Below are positions 1-13,525 of a stretch of DNA of 64,000 bases, piece after piece. Each line of letters starts with the position of its first letter. Positions within the stretch are counted from its first letter, which is position 1. A model generated the notes under the pieces. It was not told where the DNA came from. It saw nothing but the letters and a program-made list of their open reading frames with translations, and did no database searches. The DNA lies in contig VXAZ01004632.1 in assembly GCA_013399875.1 (NCBI GenBank), forward strand, positions 3,469 through 67,468, given 5' to 3'. This stretch comes from Gymnorhina tibicen. Its lineage: Eukaryota; Chordata; Aves; Passeriformes; Artamidae. Both the position numbers and the translations under genes were made by a program.

Positions 1-419
1 TTATATTTTCAGTCCAAAGGGGGCTTCTGCTTTCCTCAATAAACACCTGTCTTTCGAAACCGAAACACCAGTAAAAAAGAAAATCGTAAAATGCTCTCTT
101 CCCACTCTGATGGAACACACAAATGGCAGAGATCAAGGATTGACTTAAGGATATTTACTGGAAACAGCCATGAGATAACACAATGAACAGCAACAGCAAC
201 AACACTGAATACAAAAATGTACAAAGAGAGGGTTATTTACATGCAAAAATGCTCGGCAAGTCCAGGACAATGAAAAACAATGGTGGACAGACCCTCCGCC
301 CACGCTTTCTCCAGGACCAGAAAGAAACCCTTTTCTTCTCTGTAGCAAGAGAAAGAGACCCTTTCCCTCACCTCCTCAGCAATGAGGTAAGATGGTAATG
401 AGTAACATCTGGGTCTTGG

Positions 420-512
420 CCATGCCCGCTCAGCACAGCACACAGCAGCCCGGAACTCCTGGGCTCAGCCTCCCCGGCAGCTGGGACCACAGCACACACC
501 ACCACACCTGGT
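420..512 (-). pseudogene. 7SL (SRP) RNA pseudogene, 5' Alu-domain fragment
   Basis: Read on the minus strand, this stretch follows the start of vertebrate 7SL RNA. Segments equivalent to GGTGGCGCGTGCCTGTAGTC, CCCAGCT, GGGAGGCTGAG, then CCAGGAGTT and GGGCTG follow in order. About 39 of the first 50 positions match my recollection of the RNA. Several differences are CpG to TpG changes (GCGCGGTGGCGCG has become GTGTGGTGGTGTG), as expected for an old methylated copy. Roughly 17 bases between GGCTGAG and CCAGGAG are missing. The match fades beyond about 420, so only the first third (Alu domain) of the ~300-base RNA remains. It is a dead copy, not a working SRP RNA gene. The resemblance to primate Alu comes from their shared 7SL origin. 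Confidence 0.72.
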
Positions 513-1946
513 ACCGTAACAAAAAATTAACTCTGTCCTGGCCAGCACTAGGACACAGGGGGTTAAAACCAGCCTCAAAGTCCACTGTCAGACACTAGGC
601 CCTTCCCAGACTGCATTAATTTTCATTTTGGATGAATCCCACTTGAGCTTCCCAAGAAAAAAGATGTATGGCAATAATTTGCAATTAGTACACAATTAAC
701 GTTGTTTTGCTTAAGTTTGGATCCCAAGCCAAAAAGGTTTAAATAAAAAGACAATTTCGTCTAGAAGAAGAAAGATATATGAGAAATAAGTGCCATTACT
801 AATGCTTGTACTTACTTTTTGCTGTAAATGTGCACCAGATCCAAAACATGGAGAGCTAATATTGTCTGTACCTTACCACGTGCAGGGCACTCTAACAGCC
901 ACCTTTACTATTTTTCCTTTACAGTAATCTATATTTTACTCTGTTTTTATCTTGACCAGACATCTGAAAGAAAGTCCAAGATATCTTGATATGAGGCTAG
1001 AGGAGATGCAATCCTATTGTTCTCAACAACAGAATCTTGTACTAAGCCCTTCTTTGAACTGTAATATTTTGTCTGACTGACAAAAAAGCAGAGTGGATTT
1101 TCTCAGTATTATGGTCAGTATTTCCACTGTAAGAATTCACTTAATATTTCATTATTTTTCCTGCATGATTAACATCAAGAAACATTTAAAATAGTGTTGG
1201 GTGTATCTGTTGAAAAGATAAATTAGGCAGTAAACACTTTCAAAATTGACAATGAAATTGTGAGCATGTCTGATGCTGGAATGATCCCTCCCCCCATCCT
1301 TACCCCCAACAGCAGCCTTGAAGGTATCACAGGTTTCACAAAATATTGGAATTAAGGCAAGCACACTGTCTAGAACTCCAATTCTTCTTTTCTTAGCACA
1401 TAAGCTTTTAAACACAGAAAAGGCATACAAGAAATATGCTTTCTATAGAAGCAAAAATAGTCAGGCCTTAGACAAAAAAGATGGTAACAGATAAATCTCT
1501 TATCTGAGAACAGCACTAACCTACTGCATTAAACCACCACACAACAGCACAGTCCCTGCCCACAGTGAGTTAATCAGCAACTCTCCCTCAATTCCTCCAA
1601 AAATAAAAAAAGTTTTAAAAATCCCCTCATACTGTCCACTCTCCCTTTCCCTTGACAATATAGCACTCGTACACTTTTCTTGCTATAGTTTCATTCATAA
1701 ATGTAAGCATTTTACTGCTTTTACATTTTCTTTAATAACCCTTCAATTTATGCATATCCCCACTTCCTCTTGTTATTTAAATGCCAGTATTATACAAAAA
1801 AAATTGAGCCAAAATACGTTTTATTTTCACACTGCATTCATGTCTTCTTTCAAGTTTAATGCTTCAAGCAGCTACCTTCCTTTTTAAGTTAACTGATTCA
1901 GGAGGGACTGAGAGGAAGGCTTCAACTCCACCCCAACCCTTCCATC

Positions 1947-2500
1947 TTAATTAGGTATTCTGGCCCATATAAGACCACCAGCATCCAGACCACTGACACT
2001 AGTAGTAATGTTCATATTACTTTCATCAGCTATTGAAAATGAGTCATCTACTGATAGAGGTCTCCTACTTCTGTCCTCTTCAATTTCAAAATGATTATTG
2101 TTGACTTCCTCCTCCACTTCCCCTGCAGAAGCTTTGCTGGTATCTTTACTTCCCCTCCTGTGCCTGAAACTACCAGGATAGCCTAAAGTAGCAACACTGG
2201 AACCAACAGCATCTCTTCCCATATCTGAATGCAGTCCTTGTTAGTCTAGCACATTTATCAAAACACATTTCAATGAAGGGTGATTTAAGTTGACTACATA
2301 ATGGCAATAATTCAGCATTATTTAATAGTATTACATCACCGTTGGTGAACATAGGTAATAGATCACTGCAGTTCAGTGTCATCTTCCCCTTGAACAGGCC
2401 TCTTGTATATCTAGATTCATTTGTAATGAGTGTTTGTCGAAGGTCCAAATAGAATTGTTGTAAATTCTTACTTCTGTTGCATTCAGCATGTGCATATTTG
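1947..2500 (-). pseudogene. Frameshifted coding-like relic, parent gene not recognised
   Basis: On the minus strand two overlapping frames read like protein rather than chance sequence. The first runs from about 2500 to 2235 and includes DLRQTLITNESRYTRGLFKG, CSDLLPMFTNGDVILLNNAE and KSPFIEMCFDK. The second, shifted by one frame, runs from about 2235 to 1947 and includes GRDAVGSSVATL, FRHRRGSKDTSK, EVEEEV, FEIEEDRSRRPLSVDDSFSI and SGLDAGGLIWARIPN, then stop TAA. The acidic and serine-rich composition, balanced amino acid use and simple splice from one frame to the next suggest a broken copy of a cellular mRNA. I see no flanking poly(A) tail to prove retroposition. I do not recognise the parent gene, so no function is offered. 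Alternatives are an unannotated exon pair (a CAG precedes ATATGGG at the frame change) or chance. Confidence 0.45.
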
Positions 2501-3692
2501 TTGCATGACTTACTATGTAAGGACAAAATGACTTGCATAAGGACAAAGAGACTAAAAACCACATATATTTCCACAAAAACCAGTCACAAAAGGCAGGCCT
2601 TGCTTTATTCTAAATAGAAAAATCTTTCCTACTGCTGAAGTACTACTCTCCTTCCTCTGTCCCTCTCAAAGGCATATCATAATAGGACGGCTGAGAATTA
2701 CTAAATGAGTTCAAATTTAATACCTATAAATCTTCCATTTTCAGTTAGAATTTAGAAATAACTTAGTCTCTGATCATTAAACATTGCATATGATTAAGAA
2801 CATGTTTTGGCATCCAAGTAAGATTTTACCTTTACAAAAGTACTTAGGACAATGTAGACTGCACTGCTAGAAAGTCTAATTTGTAACCAGTCAAAATGCA
2901 AAAATAAATACAGAGTAAGCATCTTGAAAGTTTTTGATAGAAATATTTTTTGTTAAAATATTAGAAGCAGTTTTTTATTACACTACTGCAAAGGAAAGAC
3001 AGGCATGTACTTTGCTAAAATGGAAGAATCTGAATTTGGGCTGACAGCAACTATAGATGCAATTAGTCCAAAGTGAAGCTGTGCATATGATTACAGTGTA
3101 CCACAGACTTACCAGAAGCTAGCATCAATGTGTCTGTGTTAGCTGCTGTGAAACAGCAGCCATCAAAATAACCTCTTGACATCTTTAAGGCAAGGGTCAA
3201 GAAATACTTATTTCAATTAATTATCTTGTTAAATCAATTATAGATATTTATGATATAAGCACAGAATATTTTTTAAAAATACAGAAAGCTAGATACTTCT
3301 CCCTCACCGGTTTACTTAAGTAAAAATGTAACTGATCTTATCTCAAGAACCAATGCTCTGGACAAGTCAGACATGCCAAGCATAGTTCCAAGTGGGTTGC
3401 TCACTCCACACCTCTTTTTGGGGAGCCTTAGGAGCATGAGCTACCTCAGAGCAACAGCAACAAGCCATAGTGGAAGAGAAAACTGGACTCTACTGCAGAT
3501 TGCTCTGGGTCATAAAACTGTTCTGCAAAGAAACACAGATGGGTGCTGCTCCCTCCTCTTACCCCTGGCGTATTTCCAAACACAAAAAAACCCCAGAAGA
3601 GCTGGGTGTGAACAGAAGAAAGACTGAAGCCACCACCTGCCACCATGTCACCACAGCAGCAACAGCAGTCCCAGCACATCCAGAGCAGCCAC

Positions 3693-4146
3693 TGTTACCA
3701 GATGATAAATTGTCTACACCTGGTGAGCTAACACAAGGCTTGGTCTCAAAAAACTACTGGCCTATGAAACCACACAATGTCCATTGTGTAAGAAGGAGAA
3801 CTGCAAGTTCACCAGCCCCTGTGCCCTGCCAACTCAGCCAGGTCACCTGGAACCTGGTCTATGACCACCAGGGACCACCAGAGAGAAGCCCAGGACTGAA
3901 GAACGCAGCATGTGTAAAAGGGAGGGGAAACATGTTAATGATTTCAGGGAAATGATTATCATATTCTGGGACAATCAGTCAATATGTGTGTAAAATATAG
4001 TATATAAACAGAAACTTCCCCATACTCAGTATGTACGGCTTTGGGAGGAGCTATCCCCCCGTGCACCCAGCCAAATAAAGAATGCCTGCTCCTTAATGCT
4101 ACATTGGTGTTAAGAACTCTTTTACTTTACCGAATTTTTGGTAACA
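3693..4146 (+). mobile_element. Solo LTR of an endogenous retrovirus
   Basis: The block begins TGTTACCA and ends TTGGTAACA, a perfect short terminal inverted repeat of the TG...CA type. It contains a TATA-like box (TATAGTATATAAAC near 3996-4009) and AATAAA at 4074-4079 about 70 bases before the end, in the normal U3-R-U5 order for the plus strand. Length is 454 bases. No retroviral gag, pol or env frame is attached on either side, so it is read as a solo LTR. I could not find a matching target-site duplication. It is antisense to MAST4. The open frame crossing its left edge (from 3470) is not a gene. Confidence 0.72.
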
Positions 4147-4940
4147 CCAGTGCCACTCACAAACTGCCTGAGCAGCATGAAGCAAAGACCAAATCTTGAA
4201 GCAACATACCACCACTTTTATCCCCACAAATAAATGAACCCTCACTCCAGGTTCAGACACCTGCCAGGTGAAAGGCAGAGCCTCCCACCTTAGTATTTAC
4301 TAGGTTCAATTTAGGGCACTTAGCTTTATTATCTCGAACTGACATCCTGCAGACATCCCAGCTATAGGAAATGATGGGGACATTGCAAATTTTAGGGTCT
4401 ATTTTCACATATGGGGACAGGGAGGAGGGGTGGAATTAAAGCCCATCATTCCCATTAGCTGTTAACCAGAAAGTAAAAGAAGAGTGGATGGATTTGAAAT
4501 CAACACTAGGAAACTTTTTAATATTTTGCCTTATTCTACTGTAGCTGCATCAACAAGTTTTACTTACATTTCAAATGACCACCAAAATGAAAAAAAAAAT
4601 TACCCTTTTATTAATTTATTAACGTCTGATTTATTGTCCAGAACTTAAAGGAGCATGTTTTGCATATTATTCAGCTACACATGGTTGAAGTTAATGAACA
4701 ATGCCACTTTCCCAGTCTCATGCAGGTGGTGAAATTTCCTTTCAGCCAATCTGTCCTCTAAATATAACATTACTCAGGTAAGCCTATAATTACAACTGAC
4801 TCAATTACAACTTCTTTTGTTACTGTACAAGAAACCTTTGTAAAAAACCCTATTGCACTCACTATAGTTCTTTCACTTTTTGATGTACTACAAATCTCCT
4901 AAAATGCTCTACATTTGTTTCACTTTCCAAAATCAGATGA

Positions 4941-5063
4941 AGCAGTGGCACTCTCAGGCACATGGCATGATCCTTTGGGTTGTCCTGCGCAGGGCCAGGA
5001 GTTAGACTCGTTGATCCTTGTGGGTCCCTTCCAACTCAGGATATTCTGTGACTCTATGATTCT
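4941..5063 (+). mobile_element. CR1 LINE 3' tail
   Basis: The block ends in the characteristic CR1 3' untranslated region: GGGCCAGGAGTTAGACTCG, GATCCTTGTGGGTCCCTTCC, AACTCAGGATATTCTGTGAC, then the terminal octamer-like TCTATGATTCT. It is a 5'-truncated, non-coding copy of about 120 bases, in plus orientation and antisense to MAST4. Confidence 0.85.
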
Positions 5064-8000
5064 GGCTGGCAATGCATGAAATAAATGTGGCCCACTGAAG
5101 GCAAAAACTTGGGGTGAGATTATGAACTTAAAAAAAAACCCACCAAAAACCGCAGTAGAGCTACCTTAAAATTTCACCAGTATCGGCAGAATTGGAACTG
5201 GAAAAGGACACAGTTTTGGACCACAAACTAGTAGGATAAAGGCTTAGATTTGTATCCAAAAAAAAAATATATATATAAAAATAAAATCAAGCCTCCATTA
5301 ACTACAAAGGGATGCAGAAACAAAACTGTTTATAAGTCAATTACCAGGAATAAGTCCCAGAAATAATGGTTCATGCTTGAAATAAAATTCTCTCACTGAA
5401 AGTCATTTAAAAGACAATACAAAATTCTGCTGATAAGGAAATTACTCAGAGTTCCTTTGCTGACAGATATTCACTGAAGTTACATTTCTATATTGACTAT
5501 TTGCAACCTCTTATTGAAGTACTGTGACAGCAATTTAATATTTGAAAGGCATTTGAGATCACCAGCAAATCTCCCTAATCTTTGATTAGATTTGGAGGAT
5601 AAGGATTGTTTGGGGTTTTCAGTTTGGTTTGTCTGCTTGAGTTTTTTAAGTTTTGCCTACCAAAAATACCTAACTCAATAGCACTGTTAGCCAACCAGTG
5701 ACAATGATAACTACGTGATTACTTCAGTCTGTAGGGTGTTTTTGTCATTCATGACACTACTTCCTTACCTCACAACTCTACTGAAATACAACTCAGCAAA
5801 ATAATTAGTTGGCAATATTTATCAGTGAGCTCACAGATAGAATACTCTACTGCTTCCTTTTCTTTATCTTAAACAACAAATAGGTCCTTTTCCCATAATT
5901 CTAACGTGCAGCTCCAAAACTTATAAACTGCCAGTCCATTCTACAACACAAACCTAATATACAGGTATTACTGTATCCTTTTCACCCTTTTTCCAGTTTA
6001 CATCTGCTCTAGAAAAATTTCAAGGTCCAGTTCTGTAACTCTGATAACAGTAGGAAAAACAGATATTTAAGATTCACACTGGACACATGATGTTACCAAA
6101 AGCACACTAAACTACATACAAGTGATAATGAGACAAGAGTTCCTTTTGATGTATAGTAAATTTTGCAAAAACAAGAATCCTTGCACACCAAAAGGTCAGA
6201 GATAGCTGAAACTGGCCAACTTACAACGAAGCTGTGCCAAGAACACACCTTTTAAGGACCTCAAAAATTCACTATTGCTCAGTTCAAACATTATGTGAAC
6301 AACTACTTCAGTCAGTGGCCAATACTCTTGGCTTATAACTCTCCACCAGCTCAACATTTGGGTTTTTGCTAGAATTTATGCTAAGAAACAAACATCTCCC
6401 ATTGCATTACAAAAATCATGCCCAGCAACTCATAACTGACATTAAGCCAAACGAGCATGAAATGATGTGTTAACATACTATTTTCTCTACAGTACCCACT
6501 ATGACCCCTTTTTTTGTCTCATATATATGTTGTTACACCACATTAATTAAATCACTATATGCTTATAGTAATTTTTCCAAAAGGAAAGTTTCACAATAGA
6601 AAATCCTGCTCCTGTTTTCACTGGAAGACATCTATAAACTTTTCCACTCAAGGTGTCAACCTTCATTCTAAGGATTAGGTATAGGAAGTGTTTTTTCCCT
6701 CTTCTCAAATATTTCTCCATCTGTACATTCAATTTATATTAAAGCAACCAACTTGGAGAAAGCAAGTATGTGGTCAAATCATTTGCTTTACAACATCCAC
6801 TAGAGAGAGACCACAGGGAAAAAAACAGGAAGACTTAAGCCTCTAGGAGTATAGATCATGTGTTCTTGATGTGCAATTATAGTGTATTTATAAATATGCT
6901 GCAGTCAGTTTTGCACTAATGAGCTCAGGTACTAGCAACAACAGGACTGCAGCCTCACAGACCTCAGATTTAGTTAATCAGCTGATTAAATACAAGCATT
7001 TAGCTAAGTCCAGGCAAGTTCTTTCACCTCTGCTTCTACAGTTACACTGCTAAGCATTCTTGAGCCAGCTAATTCAACAGCTCTTACAGTATTTCTTAAG
7101 GAGCTACAACTCAAACTTCAGAAATTTAACATGCATATTAATTTTCTCCACTTTTTATTTTTCCACTATGACAAATGACTCTTAACAACTTTCAAGCTGC
7201 TTTTATAAGTGTCCCAAAGAGGGTTAAACTCTTATTTCTCCCTCCTTCAAAACTGGCAGCTTGCAAACATATCTGCTAATTAGGCACTCTACTGCTTCAG
7301 TTTGCTTTGATCTCAACAACAATCAGCTTCTCATGTTCTGATGATACAAGCACGATTAAGCAGCAATAGAGGAGTTAAAGGCAAAATAATGAGACAGGAA
7401 TACAGTATCTTCTGTTCTCATCTTACATGGTGCAGACTCCAGACATGTCAAAGAATATGGAAATTATCTTGCTAAGCGCAAGGGAAGTAAAAATCAACTC
7501 CACTTCGCAGGATGATTGAAGCCTTAAATTATAAAGGTAACTGACAATGACAAATATAACCTACTGTCATCTCAAACACCAGCGCACCAAGAACCATCTA
7601 AAAATACATATTTCATAGCAGAATATATTTACTTCATCTGGAGAAGACAGCTTTGTACTGAATGCATTAAAAAAAAAAAAAANCCTTAGCCTTAGTGTAA
7701 TTATAGAATAGATTGCTTCTACCTCTTTCTACAAATTCTGGAATAAGTTTAACACGTGGCATGGCACTTTAAGGAAACCTTTGAGGAAGGCAATGGAAAA
7801 GCCTGCCAGATATGCGCTGGGTAGGCAGTGAATGAAGCATGTTGTGCCTGTGATCATGCACACGTGGCTGCTGAACCCTCCCAGCTCTGCAGCCCGCAGC
7901 TGAGTGGTGTTAGCACCCGAGCCGGGCTCTTACTCTCCCTCTGCTGCTGTCGGGGACAGCCCTGAGGCAGCTGCAGCTGAACAGGCTTTCTGAACTGGGT

Positions 8001-11000
8001 ACATCCAGTCCTGACACGCATCACAATGAAAGCTATTTTGAAACATACTTCTGCTCTGATATGAGCAGGGAAGAAAATGCAGGAAGTAAAATTTCTTATT
8101 AAAAGGCGCATCTGATAGAGCTTTGGCACTGGTGGTCATTCTTACCCCACATCCTACAGCACCCCAGCTTCTGGGGCTGGCGACAGGCCAAGAGAGTGCA
8201 CCCAGAGATAGCTATGAAATCACAGGGTTTTTCATGGGGTGGTGTAATCATGTATTGTAGCCATACATTCCTGGTGTAAATTCTTCCATAACAGGAAGAA
8301 ATTCTGATTATGTACACAGGAAATACGGAACAATTCCTCTTATCTACACCAAGCGGCCATCATTAACAGAAATAATCCTTTTTTTTAAATGTTGCCATTA
8401 AACTAATCACATCATCATTATGATAAGCAGTTGTATATAATGGGAAGGTCCCATTCCCAAAGAGGTTTCAAGGTACAAATCCCATGATTGTACAAGTTCA
8501 ACTTTCCCCATTCACCAAGTTGTACCAAATAGTAGACACTGTAAGACTTAATGAGCTAATCTCCATTTTCAACAATATTAATGTTTCTGAAAATTCTGCT
8601 ACTGCCAATTGCTCCCCTGTATGAATGGGGAAAACCTCCTCTTCCAAGTCCTGCCAGCACATGCCAACGCATGGATAAGAGAACAGCTTGTTTTTCATGG
8701 TCCATAAAGCTGTTGATCTTTCTGCTAATTAGTGTTAGCAGAGTGATGAATCTCTGAAGCAAAAAACAGACTGAGAATCCCCAGATTCACTTCAGATCAA
8801 CCACAGATTAATTATATGGGAATAACAACAATTGCTGAGCATATTTGGATGACTGATGACTCAGAGGTGGAAAGCTGATCAAAGCAAGAATACTAAAAGT
8901 ATATAAATCACAAGATTTTTTTGGTTTTAGCTCTTCATGATCTGTAGACAATATGTAATCAGAAGAACATAAAGTAATTTTACTAATGTAAAGTGCTTTA
9001 GGATCCTTGGATTAAAGATTCTATAAAATGAAATTTGTATGTATTACGTTGCATGTATTTGTGTAAGACCAATATAAGCCTACCAGATAAAAGCCCTACC
9101 ACAGTTAGACACAATTAGCCCAGCAGGAAGTCTTTTCCAAGTAGTTATTGATGAGATAACAGTAGGCAAGATAAGAAGTTCGAACCATAGGTAACAAAAT
9201 GTATTTTTTTCATTGTATATAATGGGAGGGCTTATCAGTACAGTATAGAAACAACTGAGTTAGCTGCAGCACTCTCCAAAACATGAACTCTTCCCAGAAA
9301 TATGTTCTTATACCTTTCAGAAGAAGAAGGGGAGATAGCAATCTCCAAATGCTGCACAGCAGCTGAGAAGACAGAACAGAGCTGCACCACCCACCATGGG
9401 GCAAAGTGAGCAGCAGCAGGACATGAAAGTAAGGGCAATTTGTTTTGCTTGTCCGAGTGGTTTGCCAAGTTAACATTCTCCATGGTAAAAGCTGATTTAA
9501 TTTCTCATCCTTTCACATTACCTTCTGCTATGGATTCTATTTAAGCATCTCTGAATACAGCAAACTAAAATCTGTAGACAATTTAAGCCAAAAACCCTCT
9601 GACTATAGACAGCCCTTTGAAGTTTGTGGAGATCAAGAAAACCAGCCACCACAGAAAAGCAGCTTTTTAATTAAACATCTTTTCTCCTGATTCGAAGCAA
9701 GTTTTAAAAGTCCCAGTCTGTGCACCATTAGGAATCCTTAAGAAGGCAATCTAAGGCTACAGCAAGAGGCATTTAAATACTTGTGTATTACACAGATGTC
9801 TATTGTCCCAAGAATAACACAGCTGATCTCACCTAACCATACTTTCCTCTCAGTTCTGTCTAGCACGCCTCCAATGCGCCTGAACCCAGAAGGCACCAGC
9901 ATCCCTCTCAAGCAATCCTCTTTTCCCTCTCTATCTGACCTAGGGCTATGAAACAAGCAGCTACAGGTCAGCTTTGTGACAGGCTTATCCTGCAGTTCAA
10001 TAACAATGTGCAAGGATTGTGTTTTACACTGTCTGTGGCACAAGCAGAACTTTTAAAGATCCAGTTTACTTCCCAGACAAAGGGTGAGGCAAGCATTGTT
10101 ATGGGCACGTGTTCATGCAGGGAAGGGGGAATCTGGAGCAGGATAGAAGTTAGGACACAGCAGAAGAGAAGAAGGTGAATACTGATTATAGTGTAAGCGA
10201 TTATGTTACCCAAAACTTTATAACCTGTTGGAAACACGACCTTTTAAATTAAAAGATGAACTGGTCATAAATTACATTCAAATTCTTTTGCTTTGAGATT
10301 GTTTTATCTCATGAATGCTTATGTTTAGCAACCACAGTTATGAAATACTATTTTTCATCTTGTCTATTAAACAGGACTGTTAGCACTTCACAACAAGAAC
10401 TATTAAGACAGATTTGCTAGACTAATAGCAGGCCACATGCTATACACTCTTTTCATTCCAAACTCAGTCTCAGTTTTCCAGAAGTCTTCCTCCGTGGCAA
10501 TGAAGATTAAAGAAATCAATACTGTTGCAACAATTGTATTGAAGACACTTTTCCAAAATACAGTAGCATGGTGTCTCCAGGAACCAGTATTCATTTCTTT
10601 TATTGGACAAACTTTAATTAGTGGCTGTGTAGCAATTTTCAACAGAAAGCAATAGTAGATTTATTCTCAAAAACATCTATTTCATTTTTCTTCTACTTGG
10701 AAAAGCATTCTTTGCTTGCCACTGAAAACACATGGTTACTGAACTGCTTAAAAATGTGCAACTCGGGAAAAAATTTGGCTCCAGTTTCCCTGAAGCTGTG
10801 TCAAAAATAATTTCAGTTTCTATCCTACCTCTGCAGGTTTCCAACCCTTTTCTCCCTTCTGGCAATGTCCCACTGGAAAGACCCAGTATATCATTCTCAA
10901 TTTTTCTCATATTCATATATAAAGAGTTTTGTAATTTACTTCAGCTAATTCAGTGTAGTAGGTTCTCAGTAACTGTAATCCTTCAAGTTTTGCAAGTCTC

Positions 11001-13227
11001 ATTCAATATATTGCAACAATATATATTTTATTTCTTCTCATATGTCCTGCATAACATTATTCCCTCCTGTTAAGCCCAATAAACTCATTTATTTGGGATC
11101 TATTACCAGAGATAAAACCCCTATCTATTTACCTCTATTAGTATTCAGCCCTACAGGAATTGAACTATCTTGTTTTATATAAACAAATAAATATTGTTTG
11201 TTTGTTTTCATTGTTAATACTGCTTATGCTCTATGACTCAATAATACTGTGTTTTTAACAGCCAAAGGAAAGGTAAAGTAACATACAAAGTGCAAATCAC
11301 TTTTCTAACATTTGGAGTGAGCAACACGCATCAGCATAAGAATATTCTGCAAATTTGCAAGCTAGGAGTCCTGTCTCTTGCTTCACTGACTCCCACCTAA
11401 TGTATTCTAGGAGCTGACCATTTTTTTAACCACAGAGGCAGAGACTGAACTGTAAATAATTTCAAAGATACTCTTCCAAAGTATTTTCTAATGAACTGAT
11501 ACCCACTGTTAAGTCAGCACTTAAAGGCGTATTAAAAGTAGCAAAAGAGAAGACAGAATAAAGGAAGACAGTAATCAGTGTATAGTGCTATTAAAGATCA
11601 AGTACTTTCTCAAATTACAGGCCTCCAAATATTTTTCCCCCTTTATGGACCAGGAATATTTTTCCAGAAACAGTAAGACTTAAATAGAAATTTGGGAGGG
11701 AATGTGTGAGCACGGAAGTAAACCCTTACCAAGCACATGTCAGCTCACCATTTTAAAAGCAGGATTTCTTGTGCCCCACTTCTTCCTTTTTTTTTTAATG
11801 GCACTGTGATTCTTGTAGTTTCAAACCAGAGCAGCAAACCACTCTTGAGCATTAAAGAAATGTGAAAAAACCCCAAAACTTCAGTATGTAAGAAAAGGTA
11901 TGTAAATACATGACCAAAGCAACACTGAAGTTATTAACTTCAGATTACTGAACATTACAAACAACTCCAGGAATTAGTTCTCTATCTGTAGTGGTTTCTT
12001 TAACACACTTGCAAAAAAATCCCAAAAGAATATAAAGAACTTTCTGTCATCAGAATGAGTTTGATTAATTTAACCAGTATCATGAAAGCTGTTAAGATAT
12101 TTAAATTATTTTAAGATACCAAAGCCCAAGGGTATTCAGGTTCATTTAAAGTGCATTGGTAATAAAGCAGTTTAACATCACTGCACACTATAGTCTCAAA
12201 TCCTGACATGAAACCCTGCAAAACATATTGCATGCAGACAAAAAGCATATCCATTTCCCTTTAAAAAGGCCTCAAGCAATAATTCAAGCATAGAGATAAA
12301 GAGTAGAGACTATGGCAGCAGAGCACTTGCTACATTTGTTTTTGATTAGGCTGTCTTCTTCCTCTTTATCTGCACAGCTTATATGGCAAAGATCAATTTT
12401 TAAAGACCACCACTCCACTTTAAAGTTAAACAAAAACAAAATTAAAAAGCCACACCAGCTCCTGCTGAAGTAGTAAGTATGCTGGCAGTTTTTAGTTTCA
12501 GTAAAACTGTGGTTTGATTTACACTCCAAGCTTTCAGAGCTGTAACACTCCAGAGTTGCCAGAGAGTTTACTGAAATGGCTACCAAAATTGACACTTGTC
12601 TGCTGCAGGTCACTTACTTTTCATGAAAACGCATACAGATCACAAATACTCTTACACTTGTTTCTGAAACAACTTCATAACAACCCATGATAAAAATGAA
12701 GTTGCAAGGGAAATGACCAATCTTACCCTAGTGACACTAAAAATCAGAGCAACAATTATGTGATGACATGATAAAAGAAATTCCTGTAGTAGCATATGTT
12801 TTTCCTTCACATAAAGAGCGAGATGGTTCAATTTCTTAAGTCCTTTAGGTTCCTTAAGACAAAGTTATTTGTCATTTACCAGAAGCCCTGTAGGTGATTT
12901 TAAGCTGGTGAATACAAAGAGAGGTATTGCTATAACTTCTTGGAGCTTCTTCCAGGGAAACGTTAGGGAAAGGGGTAGGAGGGAAGTGAGAAAAGAAAAT
13001 ACTCTAAAAGTACTTTTCAGACACTTAACTGCAGAAGAGTCAGCTCTATCCACTGTGGAACCATTTTTCATCCCCAGGTGAAAACAGCTCTGAACAATGC
13101 ATAGAATTTAGAGACAGAGGCCAGTCCTATCTCAAGTAAACACCATTTCAACTTCCTCTAACCTGAATTTCATGTGCTTGATTCTAGTATCAATCGACAT
13201 CACCCGGACAGATAAAACAACTTCCTC
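5064..13227. other. Plain intronic sequence
   Basis: AT-rich unique-looking sequence. The open frames here (all about 110 codons or fewer) have no recognisable domains. I note an AT-rich run near 5265-5285 and an A14 tract followed by an N at 7669-7683. A somewhat GC-richer patch at 7855-8015 has no recognisable content. No RNA gene or repeat family was identified. Confidence 0.6.
7669..7683. other. A14 homopolymer ending in an assembly N
   Basis: Fourteen A bases are followed directly by a single N. A lone N after a homopolymer is typical of an unresolved length or a closed gap rather than biology. Confidence 0.8.
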
Positions 13228-13525
13228 ATGAGGGGAAGTGGAGGGGCAGACACTGACCTCTTATCTCTGGTGAGCAGTGAGAGGACTGAGAGAATGGCCT
13301 GAAGCTGAAACGGGAGGTTTAGGTTGGGTATCAGGAAAAGGTTCTTCACCCAGGGGAGGTCAGGCACTGGAACAGGCTCCCCAGGGAACTGACCACAGCA
13401 CCAATCCTGACACAGTTCAAGAAGCATTTGGACAGTTCTCTCAGGGATGTCCTGTGCAGGGCCAGGAGTTGGACTTTATGATCCTTGTGGGTGCCTTCCA
13501 ACTCAGCATATTGTTATTATGTGAA
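13228..13525 (+). mobile_element. CR1 LINE fragment (end of ORF2 plus 3' UTR)
   Basis: The block follows the 3' end of a bird CR1: GGTTTAGGTTGGGTATCAGG, AAAAGGTTCTTCACCCAGG, CACTGGAACAGGCTCCCCAG, then GGGCCAGGAGTTGGACT, TGATCCTTGTGGGTGCC and TTCCAACTCAG. Compared with the usual tail, a short part around the CAGGCACATGG motif (present in the copy at 4941) is missing here. The coding part is interrupted. Plus orientation, antisense to MAST4. Confidence 0.87.

Noticed and set aside
420..512. Primate Alu contamination
   Set aside because: The match is to the 7SL head only, with its own deletion and CpG decay. No Alu right arm or poly(A) follows, and the surrounding window is avian.
3470..3955. 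161-codon plus-strand frame
   Set aside because: It crosses the left end of an LTR and has no domain or codon pattern. It is read-through of repeat and flank.
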